A stretch of 64,000 nucleotides of DNA from Microbacterium sp. Root553 (lineage in GTDB: Bacteria > Actinomycetota > Actinomycetes > Actinomycetales > Microbacteriaceae): positions 1,392,470 to 1,456,469 of the forward strand of contig NZ_LMFY01000001.1 of NCBI RefSeq assembly GCF_001426995.1, in the 5' to 3' direction. Both the position numbers and the translations under genes were made by a program. The notes below the pieces were generated by a model. It was not told where the DNA came from. It did no database searches and saw only the letters and a program-made list of their open reading frames with translations. Each line of letters opens with the position of its first letter. The stretch's first letter is position 1. This document shows positions 23,662 through 31,702 of this stretch, one piece after another.

Positions 23662-24219
23662 GTGTCGGACCCCCGCGAGGCCGCAGCCCGATACCGCGCG
23701 CGGCAGCAGAGCGACGGCGCGGAGGATGACGCGGAGTCCGCCGAGGCTCCGGGCATCGCGGCCGCCACCGATCGCGCGGCGTTCATCGAGACGGCCATCC
23801 AGGTCGCGATCCGGCGGGGCGACTTCGACGATCTGCCCGGCGCGGGCAAGCCCCTCGACGGGCTCGGCACCCACCACGACCCCGACTGGTGGATCCGCCG
23901 CAAGATCGAGACCGAGAACCTCACCGGGCTCGGACCGCCCGCGATCCTGCTCCGCACCGAGGATCGCGAGCTCGACGCCCAGCTCGACCTCCTGGGGCGC
24001 GAGAGCGACGTCCGTGATGTCCTCGTCGACTTCAACAGGCGCGTCGTCGACGCGCGACGGCAGCTGCAGGGCGGCCCGCCGGTCGTGACGAGCACTCGCG
24101 ACGTCGACGCCGAGGTCACCGCCTGGGCCGAACGGCGCGCCGCCAGGCTCGCCGCCCGTGCCGCGGAGCCGCCGGAGCAGCCGCGGCGTCGGAGATTCGG
24201 TCTCGGACGCCGGGCCTGA
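23662..24219 (+). CDS. DUF1992 / DnaJ-homolog-like protein
   Basis: 185 residues from GTG 23662, with GGGAGG at the right distance. The DUF1992 block is complete: ETAIQVAIRRGDFDDLPGAGKPLDGLGTHHDPDWWIRRKIETENL, followed by two helices and a basic C-terminus (RRRRFGLGRR). DUF1992 was named from similarity to a DnaJ-like protein (DNAJC28); it has no J-domain here and no established activity. Confidence 0.85.
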   Translation: MSDPREAAARYRARQQSDGAEDDAESAEAPGIAAATDRAAFIETAIQVAIRRGDFDDLPGAGKPLDGLGTHHDPDWWIRRKIETENLTGLGPPAILLRTEDRELDAQLDLLGRESDVRDVLVDFNRRVVDARRQLQGGPPVVTSTRDVDAEVTAWAERRAARLAARAAEPPEQPRRRRFGLGRRA

Positions 24220-24256
24220 TCCTCGCGCCCGCCGACCCGGATGTCGGACCGGCGCA

Positions 24257-24262
24257 TAGGCT
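24257..24262 (+). promoter_or_regulatory. -10 box, leaderless M13 peptidase gene
   Basis: TAGGCT, seven bases before ATG 24270. Confidence 0.5.
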
Positions 24263-24269
24263 GGGTCGC

Positions 24270-26234
24270 ATGACAGATGTGCTCCCTTCCGGCCTCGAGA
24301 TCGCCGAGTTCAGCTCCGACATCCGCCCGCAGGACGACCTGTACCGCCACGTCAACGGCGCGTGGCTCGCGCGCACCGAGATCCCCGGCGACAAGGCGCG
24401 ATGGGGGTCCTTCCACCTCCTCGCCGAGCAGGCGGAGAAAGACGTCCGCGCGATCATCGAGGAGTCGCAGGATGCCGAGGTCGGCACCCTCGCGCGCAAG
24501 ATCGGCGACCTGTTCGCGAGCTTCATGGACACCGAGCGCATCGCGGCGGCGGGGGTGTCGCCGCTGGCGGAGACGCTCGCCGAGATCGACGCCATCGACG
24601 GCATCCCCGCGTTCCTGCGCACCGTGGGTGCGTACGACCGCGATGGCCGTGCCCACCTGATCGGCTTCTACGTCGACGGCGACCCCGGCAACCCGGAGCG
24701 CTATCTGCCGGTGGCCGTGCAGTCGGGTCTCTCGCTGCCCGACGAGAGCTACTTCCGGCTCGACACCTTCGCCGAGACGCGTGCGGCCTACCGCGCGCAC
24801 CTCGAGCGACTGCTCGGTCTCGCCGGGATCGCCGAGCCGACCGAGGCCGCCGATCGTGCGATCGCGCTCGAGACCGAGCTCGCGGGGCACCACTGGGACA
24901 ACGTGCGCAGCCGCGACGCGGTCGCCACCTACAACCTCCTGTCCTGGGCCGAGATCCAGGAGCTCGCGGGTGTCGACCTCGAGCCGTGGCGCGACGCGGT
25001 GGCCCCCGGGCACCCCGACGCGTTCGCCGAGGTCATCGTCTCGCAGCCGAGCTTCTTCGAGGGACTGGGATCGCTCCTCGTCGCCGAGCGGCTCGACGAC
25101 TGGAAGGCGTGGCTGCGCGCCCAGGTCGTGCACGCCGCGGCTCCCTACCTCACCGACGACATGGTGCAGGAGAACTTCTCGTTCTACGGCACCGAGCTCA
25201 CCGGAGTGCCGACGATCCGCGAGCGCTGGAAGCGCGGTGTCTCGGTCACCGAGAGCGCGCTGAGCGAGGCCATCGGCAAGGTGTACGTCGAGCGGCACTA
25301 CCCGCCGACGGCCAAGGCCGAGATGGACGAGCTCGTCGCGAACCTCATCGAGGCCTATCGCCAGAGCATCACCGACCTCGAGTGGATGACGGCGGAGACC
25401 CGCGAGCGCGCGCTGGCGAAGCTGGATTCGTTCACCCCGAAGATCGGTCACCCCACCGTGTGGCGTGACTACTCCACCCTCGAGATCGACCGCGACGACC
25501 TGTTCGGCAACGTGCGGCGCGCGGCGATCTTCGAGCACGACCGCAACGTCGCGAAGGTCGGGCAGCCGATCGACCGCGAGGAGTGGCACATGCCGCCGCA
25601 GATGGTCAACGCGTACTACAACCCGTCGATGAACGAGATCGTCTTCCCCGCGGCCATCCTGCAGTACCCGTTCTTCGACGCCTCCCGCGACGCGGCGGCG
25701 AACTACGGCGGGATCGGCGCCGTGATCGGACACGAGATCGGACACGGATTCGACGACCAGGGCAGCCGGTACGACGGCGCGGGCAAGCTCGAGGACTGGT
25801 GGACGGATGCCGACCGGTCGGCGTTCGAGGAGCGCACCAAGGCCCTCATCGCGCAGTACGACGAGCTGGTCCCTGAGGGTCTCGACGCCGAGCACCATGT
25901 GAACGGCGCCCTGACGATCGGCGAGAACATCGGCGATCTCGGTGGTCTCGGCATCGCGCTCAAGGCGTACGAGATCTCGCTCGACGGTGCCGAGGCCCCG
26001 GTCATCGACGGGTACACGGGCGTGCAGCGCCTGCTCCTGTCGTGGGCGCAGGTCTGGCAGCAGAAGAGCCGCGACGCCGAGACGCTGCGACTGCTCACCA
26101 TCGACCCGCACTCGCCGAACGAGTTCCGCTGCAACCAGATCGTCCGCAACATCGACGCCTTCTACGAGGCGTTCGACGTCTCCCAGAACGACGCGCTCTG
26201 GCTGCCGCAGGACTCCAGGGTCACGATCTGGTGA
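24270..26234 (+). CDS. M13-family zinc metallopeptidase (neprilysin/PepO type)
   Basis: 654 residues, full length for bacterial PepO-like enzymes. The N-terminal helical M13_N domain starts SDIRPQDDLYRHVNGAWL; the catalytic domain has NAYYNPSMNEIVFPAAILQ, the zinc motif HEIGH at residues 488-492 (catalytic E489) and the third ligand E552 in GENIGDLGG. The C-terminal PNEFRCN and W are conserved. No signal peptide or membrane helix, so it acts in the cytoplasm on oligopeptides. The last bases of the gene are partly repeated after the stop. Confidence 0.95.
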   Translation: MTDVLPSGLEIAEFSSDIRPQDDLYRHVNGAWLARTEIPGDKARWGSFHLLAEQAEKDVRAIIEESQDAEVGTLARKIGDLFASFMDTERIAAAGVSPLAETLAEIDAIDGIPAFLRTVGAYDRDGRAHLIGFYVDGDPGNPERYLPVAVQSGLSLPDESYFRLDTFAETRAAYRAHLERLLGLAGIAEPTEAADRAIALETELAGHHWDNVRSRDAVATYNLLSWAEIQELAGVDLEPWRDAVAPGHPDAFAEVIVSQPSFFEGLGSLLVAERLDDWKAWLRAQVVHAAAPYLTDDMVQENFSFYGTELTGVPTIRERWKRGVSVTESALSEAIGKVYVERHYPPTAKAEMDELVANLIEAYRQSITDLEWMTAETRERALAKLDSFTPKIGHPTVWRDYSTLEIDRDDLFGNVRRAAIFEHDRNVAKVGQPIDREEWHMPPQMVNAYYNPSMNEIVFPAAILQYPFFDASRDAAANYGGIGAVIGHEIGHGFDDQGSRYDGAGKLEDWWTDADRSAFEERTKALIAQYDELVPEGLDAEHHVNGALTIGENIGDLGGLGIALKAYEISLDGAEAPVIDGYTGVQRLLLSWAQVWQQKSRDAETLRLLTIDPHSPNEFRCNQIVRNIDAFYEAFDVSQNDALWLPQDSRVTIW

Positions 26235-26276
26235 GACGCGGGATGCCCTGCAGGCTCCCATGTGACGATCTGATGA
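26208..26276 (+). repeat. Degenerate duplication of the M13 gene end
   Basis: 26208-26234 (CAGGACTCCAGGG..., ending GATCTGGTGA with the stop codon) is repeated imperfectly at 26251-26276 (CAGGCTCCCATG..., ending GATCTGATGA). A 13-bp inverted repeat with one mismatch (26241-26253 / 26291-26303) overlaps the second copy and may form a hairpin terminator. Confidence 0.55.
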
Positions 26277-26388
26277 CCGAACGTCGCAGTCTGTAGGGCA
26301 TCCTCACCGGCCGGGGTTACGATATCCGTGCTGTGGGGGACGGACCCCGCAGCATCCCGCCTGTCCAACCCCCCTAGAAGGATCACGC

Positions 26389-27312
26389 GTGGGTGCTCAC
26401 GAGCCTGTCGAAGGGCCGCCTCTGGCCTCGCTGCGCCGCTCTCAGCGGACCAGCCGTCGCCTGCCGCGCCGTGCCGCCTCCGGGCGGAGGTCGTTCACCT
26501 CGACGCTGCGGGCGCTCGAACAGCTCGCGGATGCGGGTGCCCAGGTCTCGGTGCACGTCGTCGATCTCGACACCCACGTGCACGTGCTCGCCGGCGACGA
26601 TCACGTCACCATGCCCGTCGCGGGTCTGGGTGTCGTCCCTCTTCTGATCGAGGTCGCGGCCGCTTTCGAGGACGGCTCTCTCGACCCGCTCGAGATCGTC
26701 GAACGGAGCACCATCGACGCGGTGTCGACGTCGGGTGTGTGGCGGCATCTGCACGCGCCCGCTCTGCCGCTCGAGGACCTCGCGGTGCTCGCGGCCACCG
26801 CCGGAGATCCGATCGCCGTGAACGCATTGCTGCAGCGCGTCGGCCACGAGCGGGTGCGCGATCGCATCGAGGCGCTCGGCCTGCGTCGTACCGCCCTGCT
26901 CGACCGCTTCCGCGACGAGCGCGGACCCGACGACGCCCCGCAGGTCGCGGTCGGCTCCGCACGCGAACTCGCCGGTCTCTTCTCGGCCCTGGTGAACTCC
27001 CAGGTGGTTGACGCCCCCGTCAGCGCCCAGGTGTCGGAGTGGCTCAGTCTGAATCAGGACCTCAGCCTCGTCGCCGCCTCGACGGGCCTCGACCCCTTCT
27101 CGCACGAGCACGACGCGCACGGACTGCTCTTCATCAACAAGACCGGCCGTGACCGCGGAGTCCGGGCGGAGGCAGGAGTCCTCGCCGGCCCGCGGGCCGG
27201 CGTCGCCTATTCGCTCATCGTCTGCTTCGACGACCTGTCCATCGCCCATCGACTGCGCGCCCACGACGCCTTCAGGGTTCTCGGCGTCGAGCTCATGGAG
27301 TACACGCACTGA
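26389..27312 (+). CDS. Class A beta-lactamase-fold protein without catalytic residues
   Basis: 307 residues from GTG 26389 (AAGGA upstream). After a basic, non-hydrophobic head (1-40) the order of a class A beta-lactamase/serine hydrolase is clear: VDLDTHVHVLAGDDHVTMP, the active-site helix, SGVWRHL, LEDLAVLAATAGDPIAVNALL, EALGLRRTALL, SARELAGLFSAL, and INKTGRDRGVRAEAGVLAG. But the nucleophile motif SxxK is AGLGV (G79 and V82 instead of Ser and Lys), SDN is GDP, and the ExxxN loop is unconvincing; only KTG (251-253) remains. No signal peptide, so probably a cytoplasmic non-enzyme, perhaps a binding or regulatory protein. Confidence 0.8.
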   Translation: MGAHEPVEGPPLASLRRSQRTSRRLPRRAASGRRSFTSTLRALEQLADAGAQVSVHVVDLDTHVHVLAGDDHVTMPVAGLGVVPLLIEVAAAFEDGSLDPLEIVERSTIDAVSTSGVWRHLHAPALPLEDLAVLAATAGDPIAVNALLQRVGHERVRDRIEALGLRRTALLDRFRDERGPDDAPQVAVGSARELAGLFSALVNSQVVDAPVSAQVSEWLSLNQDLSLVAASTGLDPFSHEHDAHGLLFINKTGRDRGVRAEAGVLAGPRAGVAYSLIVCFDDLSIAHRLRAHDAFRVLGVELMEYTH

Positions 27313-27368
27313 CAGCCCGCGCGGGGGCTGACAGCCCGCGAGGTGGCAGACAGCCCGCGAGGTGGCAG
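27310..27368 (+). repeat. Three 19-20-bp tandem units starting at a stop codon
   Basis: Units 27310-27328, 27329-27348 and 27349-27368 share GACAGCCCGCG(C/A)GG(G/T)GGC. The first begins with the TGA of the beta-lactamase-fold gene. Confidence 0.8.
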
Positions 27369-27403
27369 GCGCCCGGCCCCCGGTCAGCCCGCGCCGGGGT
27401 CGC

Positions 27404-27409
27404 TAGCCT
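27404..27409 (+). promoter_or_regulatory. -10 box before the 27416 gene
   Basis: TAGCCT, six bases (GGAGGC) before ATG 27416. GGAGG also looks like a Shine-Dalgarno but is too close to the start to be typical. Confidence 0.5.
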
Positions 27410-27415
27410 GGAGGC

Positions 27416-27811
27416 ATGCCCCGCCCCGACTGGACTCCGCATCGCCGTGATGACCGAGAGCTGCTCGGGTGGATCCACCCTGACGGCGACGACTGGGTGG
27501 CCGTCGACGTGCTCGGGCGTCCGGCATCCGCTCCCACGGAGTGGCTCGACGCCGAGGCCGCTCTCGAGGCGAGGGGTCTCGCCTGGCTCGCGGATCCGTG
27601 GATGCTCGAGGGCGAAGCCGATCGGCCGCTTCGCGTGCGCATCCTCGAGGTCACTCCCGATGACGACGGCGTTCCCGGGCGCATCGTGGTGAAGATCGAT
27701 GACTTCGGCGACGTCACCCGTCCGCCTGTGCAGCAGTACGTGCTCGAGTGGCCGATCCCTGCGCGGTTGCGACCGCCGACGGACACAGATCCCGATCCGC
27801 GGGTGATCTGA
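27416..27811 (+). CDS. Hypothetical protein
   Basis: 131 residues, soluble and acidic, beginning MPRPDWTPHRRDDRELLGWI. Visible features are GWIHPDGDDWVAVDVLGR, LAWLADPWMLEGE and a beta-rich middle (LRVRILEVTPDDDG, GRIVVKIDDFGDV). This kind of protein is common in Microbacteriaceae; I know no function. Convergent with the MFS gene. Confidence 0.7.
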   Translation: MPRPDWTPHRRDDRELLGWIHPDGDDWVAVDVLGRPASAPTEWLDAEAALEARGLAWLADPWMLEGEADRPLRVRILEVTPDDDGVPGRIVVKIDDFGDVTRPPVQQYVLEWPIPARLRPPTDTDPDPRVI

Positions 27812-27844
27812 CAGCGACTGACCTGCGATCAGCCCGGCCCTCGG

Positions 27845-29287
27845 TCAGCCCGGCAGCGACGGATGCTGTTCGACAGCGCGCTGACGGGGGATGAAGAGCG
27901 ACAGCACGAGCGCGAGGATCCCCGCGGCGATGGCCAGCCAGAAGCACAGGTCGAAGGCCGCTCGCGTCGGAACCGACACCCCGCCGATGTCGGTGCTCAT
28001 GGCGGCGAGAACTCCGCCCATGACCGCCGACGCGCTGGAGGTGCCCACGGAGCGGAAGAGCGCGTTCAGGCCGTTCGATGCCCCCGTCTCCCTCGCGGGG
28101 ACGGAACGCATGATGATCATCGGCATGGCGGCGAACGTGAAGCCGATCCCGACGCCGATCAGCACGTTGCCGACCAGGATGTGCCAGACCTCGCTCGACC
28201 ACAGCAGCACGAAGAGGTAGGCGAGCACGATGGCACCGGCGCCGACCGTGAAGAGGGGGCGCGGGCCGACGGCCCGTTCGAGCCAGCCCGACAGCGGAGA
28301 GATCACCATCATCACCAGACCGGCGGGCATGACGATGAGCGCGGCCGAGACCATGTCGAGCCCGAAGCCCGAGCCCGAGGCGACGGGTCCCTCGAGCAGC
28401 TGCGGGAACGTCACGTTCGAGGCGAACAGGGCGAATCCCATGCCGATCGCGGCGATGTTGGTGAAGAGCACGGCCGGCCGGGCGGCGACGCGCAGGTCGA
28501 GCAGCGGGTCGGTCGTGCGCAGCTGGTACCAGCCCCAGACCAGCAGCACGCCGACCCCGCCGATGATGCAGGCGAGGGTCAGGGGTGCGGTCCAGCCCCA
28601 CTCGGCGCCTCGCGAGACGAACAGCAGGATGCCGGTGAGGCCGATCGCGAGACCGATCGCGCCGAGCACATCGAGGCGGCCGGGGAAGCGCAGCACGTCT
28701 TCCGGCACGACGAGGAGCACGAGGGCGAGCCCGACGACCCCCAGAGCGGCGGCCAGCCAGAACAGCCAGTGCCAGTCGGCGTTCTCGGCGAGCAGGGCGG
28801 CCACCGGCAACCCGATCGCACCGCCCACGCCCATGGTCGCGCTCATGAGCGCGACCGCCGAGCCGAGGCGCTCAGGGGGGAGGATGTCGCGCATGATCGC
28901 GATGCCGAGCGGCACCACTCCGGTGACGGCGCCCTGCAGCGCCCGGCCGATGATGACGCCGACGATCGACCCCGAGAGCGCGGCGACCAGCGAGCCGACG
29001 ATCAGCAGAGCGAGCAGCACGATCACCACGCGGCGCTTGCCGTACATGTCGCCGAGGCGACCCGAGATGGGTGTGGCGACCGCGGCGACCAGCAGGGTGA
29101 TCGTGACGACCCAGGTGGTGTCCTCGCGGGAGGCGTTCAGCAGCCTCGGCAGCTCGGCCTGCAGTGGCACGACGAGCGTGAACATGAACGACGCACAGAG
29201 CCCTGCGAACGCCAGCACGGCGATGACGGCCCATCTCGGAGCCTTTCGGGAGAGTCGTCTGCGCGCGCGATCTTCGTTCTCTCCCAT
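27845..29287 (-). CDS. MFS transporter, drug-efflux (DHA2) type
   Basis: 480 residues with about 14 helices. It starts APRWAVIAVLAFAGLCASFMFTLVVPLQ, has motif A between helices 2 and 3 (GRLGDMYGKRRVVIV), IIGRALQGAVTGVVPLGIAI in helix 4 and GVGGAIGLPVAALLAE (motif C-like). These features fit H+-driven drug exporters of the DHA2 class. Substrate unknown; no regulator adjoins. Confidence 0.85.
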   Translation of the reverse strand: MGENEDRARRRLSRKAPRWAVIAVLAFAGLCASFMFTLVVPLQAELPRLLNASREDTTWVVTITLLVAAVATPISGRLGDMYGKRRVVIVLLALLIVGSLVAALSGSIVGVIIGRALQGAVTGVVPLGIAIMRDILPPERLGSAVALMSATMGVGGAIGLPVAALLAENADWHWLFWLAAALGVVGLALVLLVVPEDVLRFPGRLDVLGAIGLAIGLTGILLFVSRGAEWGWTAPLTLACIIGGVGVLLVWGWYQLRTTDPLLDLRVAARPAVLFTNIAAIGMGFALFASNVTFPQLLEGPVASGSGFGLDMVSAALIVMPAGLVMMVISPLSGWLERAVGPRPLFTVGAGAIVLAYLFVLLWSSEVWHILVGNVLIGVGIGFTFAAMPMIIMRSVPARETGASNGLNALFRSVGTSSASAVMGGVLAAMSTDIGGVSVPTRAAFDLCFWLAIAAGILALVLSLFIPRQRAVEQHPSLPG

Positions 29288-29293
29288 CCCTTC

Positions 29294-29299
29294 AGGCTA
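29294..29299 (-). promoter_or_regulatory. -10 box, leaderless MFS gene
   Basis: TAGCCT on the minus strand, six bases before ATG 29287. Confidence 0.5.
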
Positions 29300-29331
29300 T
29301 CGGCGTCCGAGACACCCGAGGCGCGGGGAGG

Positions 29332-29373
29332 GCGGATCGTGCTCAGCGGATCGTGCTCAGCGGATCGTGCTCA
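29332..29373 (-). repeat. Three 14-bp tandem units starting at a stop codon
   Basis: On the minus strand TGAGCACGATCCGC is repeated exactly three times (29360-29373, 29346-29359, 29332-29345). The first TGA is the stop of the peptide transporter gene. Confidence 0.9.
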
Positions 29374-30834
29374 GCTCACACCCTTCATCAGGCGCAGCAC
29401 GGGCTTGACCGAGAGCAGCAGACCGAGGCCGACGACGATCGCGATGCCGCCGAGGATCGAGAAGTACGGCACCTCGTTCTTCGGGTCGTAGAACTGCACG
29501 AGCCAGCCGGAGATCGCCGTGCCGAGCGCGATCGAGAGGAAGAACAGCGCGACCATCTGCGTGTGGAACGCCTTCGGCGCGAGCTTGGTCGTCACAGAGA
29601 GACCCACCGGCGAGATCAGCAGCTCGGCGATCGTGAAGACGAGCAGGATCCCGACGATCGCGAGCAGCGGTGTCGAGTTCGGCCCGCCACCCGCGAAGGG
29701 GAGGAACAGCAAGAAGGCGGAGCCCATGATCATCGCCCCCAGCGCGAACTTCACCGGCGTCGACGGCTGGCGGGTGCCGAGACGCGTCCAGATCGCGGCG
29801 AACACCCCGGAGAGGATGATGATGAACACCGGATTGATCGACTGGACCCATGAGACCGGCATCACGAACCCGAGGATGTTGCGATCGAGTCGCTCGTCCG
29901 AATAGACCGTGAGCACGGTGAACTGCTGCTGGTACAGCGACCAGAACGCGACGCTGGTGACGAACAGCGGCAGGAATCCCCACACGCGCGAGCGCTCGGT
30001 GCCGTCGATGAGGGGGCTGCTGAGGATCACGGCGAAATAGGCGACGGCCGCGACGACCGTGCCGATGATGACGATGGTCGACAGGTTGTCGGCCCTGATC
30101 ACCCCGACCAGCACCAGCACGACGATCGCGGCGATCGCGGCCAGCGCGATGATCGCGACGAGCGGGTAGCGCGACGAGGGCAGCGGATTCGGCACGCGTC
30201 GGGCCTCGTCGGGCAGAGCGCGGCGCCCGAACGAGTACTGCACGAGACCGAGGGTCATGCCGATCGCGGCGAGGCCGAAGCCGTAGTGGAATCCGAGCGA
30301 GGATTGCAGGATGCCGGTCAGGATCGGCCCCATGAACGCGCCGAGGTTGATGCCGAGGTAGAACAGCGAGAAACCGGCGTCGCGGCGGGTGTCGTCGGCG
30401 CTGTACAGGGTTCCGACCACCGAGGTCGCGTTCGCCTTGAGACCGCCCGAGCCGAGGGCGACCAGGACGAGACCGACGCCCACCCCGAGGAACCCGGGGA
30501 GCAGGGCGAGGGCCACGTGCCCCGCCACGATGACGATCGCGCTGAGGAACAGCACCCTCTCCGAGCCCAGCATCCGATCGGCGATCCATGCCCCGAGGAT
30601 GGTGGAGAGATAGACGGATCCGCCGTACGCACCGACGATGCCGCCGGCGACGGCCTGGGAGAGCCCGAGCCCGCCCTCGCTGACCGAGAAGTACAGGTAG
30701 ATCAGCAGGATCCCCTGCATGCCGTAGAAGCTGAAGCGCTCCCACATCTCGACGCCGAAGATGTGGACGAGAGCCCAGGGCTGCCCGAAGAACCGGGTGT
30801 CGGACTTCTCGGCGGTGGTGTCGCTGATTGACAT
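29371..30834 (-). CDS. POT/PTR-family di-/tripeptide transporter
   Basis: 487 residues with about 14 helices. The POT signature ExxERFxxYG is present as VEMWERFSFYGMQGIL, followed by GGSVYLSTILGAWIADRMLG and the PTR2 motif around FYLGINLGAFMGPILTG. It imports short peptides with protons. The stop codon starts a triple 14-bp repeat. TACCGT ends six bases before the ATG. Confidence 0.9.
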   Translation of the reverse strand: MSISDTTAEKSDTRFFGQPWALVHIFGVEMWERFSFYGMQGILLIYLYFSVSEGGLGLSQAVAGGIVGAYGGSVYLSTILGAWIADRMLGSERVLFLSAIVIVAGHVALALLPGFLGVGVGLVLVALGSGGLKANATSVVGTLYSADDTRRDAGFSLFYLGINLGAFMGPILTGILQSSLGFHYGFGLAAIGMTLGLVQYSFGRRALPDEARRVPNPLPSSRYPLVAIIALAAIAAIVVLVLVGVIRADNLSTIVIIGTVVAAVAYFAVILSSPLIDGTERSRVWGFLPLFVTSVAFWSLYQQQFTVLTVYSDERLDRNILGFVMPVSWVQSINPVFIIILSGVFAAIWTRLGTRQPSTPVKFALGAMIMGSAFLLFLPFAGGGPNSTPLLAIVGILLVFTIAELLISPVGLSVTTKLAPKAFHTQMVALFFLSIALGTAISGWLVQFYDPKNEVPYFSILGGIAIVVGLGLLLSVKPVLRLMKGVS

Positions 30835-30840
30835 CCCTCC

Positions 30841-30846
30841 ACGGTA
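30841..30846 (-). promoter_or_regulatory. -10 box before the POT gene
   Basis: TACCGT on the minus strand, six bases (GGAGGG) before ATG 30834. Confidence 0.45.
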
Positions 30847-30911
30847 CGCCCGGCGCGCCCGCCGTTTCGCCCGTTCGGGGCGGGCGATTCCGAAATCGGC
30901 GGTGGGGAGGG

Positions 30912-30917
30912 CAGACT
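30912..30917 (+). promoter_or_regulatory. -10 box, leaderless GNAT gene
   Basis: CAGACT, six bases before GTG 30924. Confidence 0.5.
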
Positions 30918-30923
30918 GGGGGC

Positions 30924-31613
30924 GTGCGAACCATCCGTGATCTCGACACCGTTGAACTCATCATCGACGCGCAGGGGCTGCTCGACTCCATCCGTGGACC
31001 CGAGCGAGTCATCGACGCGGGGACGCTGCGCGCGCTGCAGCAGTCCGGCAACTACGTCGTCGGCCTGTTCGACGCCGAGGGCGGGGAGGAGCGGATGGTC
31101 GGTGCGTCGATCGCCTTCTTCGGTGCTCCGGCGCGACGGGCGATGCACTCCCACATCACCGCGCTGCGGCCCGAGTACCGCGGACGCGGCTGGGGTCGCG
31201 AGCTCAAGGAGCACCAGCGTCAGTGGGCCTTCTCCCGCGACGTCGGCCGCATCACCTGGACGTTCGATCCGCTCGTCGCCCGCAACGCGCACTTCTTCCT
31301 CACGGTGCTCGGCGCCCGCGCGACCGGATACTCGGTCAACCGCTACGGCATCTTCGGCGGTGGCGACGCGGGAGATGAGAGCGACCGGCTCGATGTCGAA
31401 TGGGCCCTCGCCGACATCGCCAAGCCCCCGGCATCCGAATCCGTCGTGGAGACGCTGGAGATCCCGTCCGACATCGAGACGATCCGCGTCGAGGATCCGC
31501 AGGCCGCGCACGAGTGGCGCACCCGCCTGCGCGCGCAGATGGAGGGGCTCCTCGGCAGCGGCCTCACCCTCACCGGATTCGACGTCGCGAAGGGCTACCT
31601 CTTCACGGCCTGA
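30924..31613 (+). CDS. GNAT-superfamily protein of the COG3375 type
   Basis: 229 residues from GTG 30924. The acetyl-CoA-binding motif A is MHSHITALRPEYRGRGWGRELKEHQR (R/QxxGxG/A pattern), followed by ITWTFDPLVARNAHFFLTVLGA, which is characteristic of this uncharacterised GNAT group. The last third (DRLDVEWALADIA onward) is specific to it. Acceptor substrate unknown. Confidence 0.85.
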   Translation: MRTIRDLDTVELIIDAQGLLDSIRGPERVIDAGTLRALQQSGNYVVGLFDAEGGEERMVGASIAFFGAPARRAMHSHITALRPEYRGRGWGRELKEHQRQWAFSRDVGRITWTFDPLVARNAHFFLTVLGARATGYSVNRYGIFGGGDAGDESDRLDVEWALADIAKPPASESVVETLEIPSDIETIRVEDPQAAHEWRTRLRAQMEGLLGSGLTLTGFDVAKGYLFTA

Positions 31614-31623
31614 GAGTCGTGGC

Positions 31624-31675
31624 CCCGTGACGGCTCGTGTCGCGCGGATAGGATCGAAGTGCCCGTCGTCACGGG
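31624..31675. promoter_or_regulatory. Inverted repeat enclosing the glyS promoter region
   Basis: CCCGTGACG (31624-31632) and CGTCACGGG (31667-31675) form a perfect 9-bp inverted repeat. Between them lies TAGGAT, a possible -10 for glyS. The leader to GTG 31703 is about 45 bases. It could be an operator pair or, as RNA, a hairpin. Confidence 0.45.
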
Positions 31676-31702
31676 CTCGCCCCTGCGACCTCTGGAGCCA
31701 CC

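Noticed and set aside
23502..26261. A 919-codon open frame opposite the M13 peptidase and DUF1992 genes
   Set aside because: Shadow of the M13 and DUF1992 genes; its sequence shows no family and no ribosome binding site.
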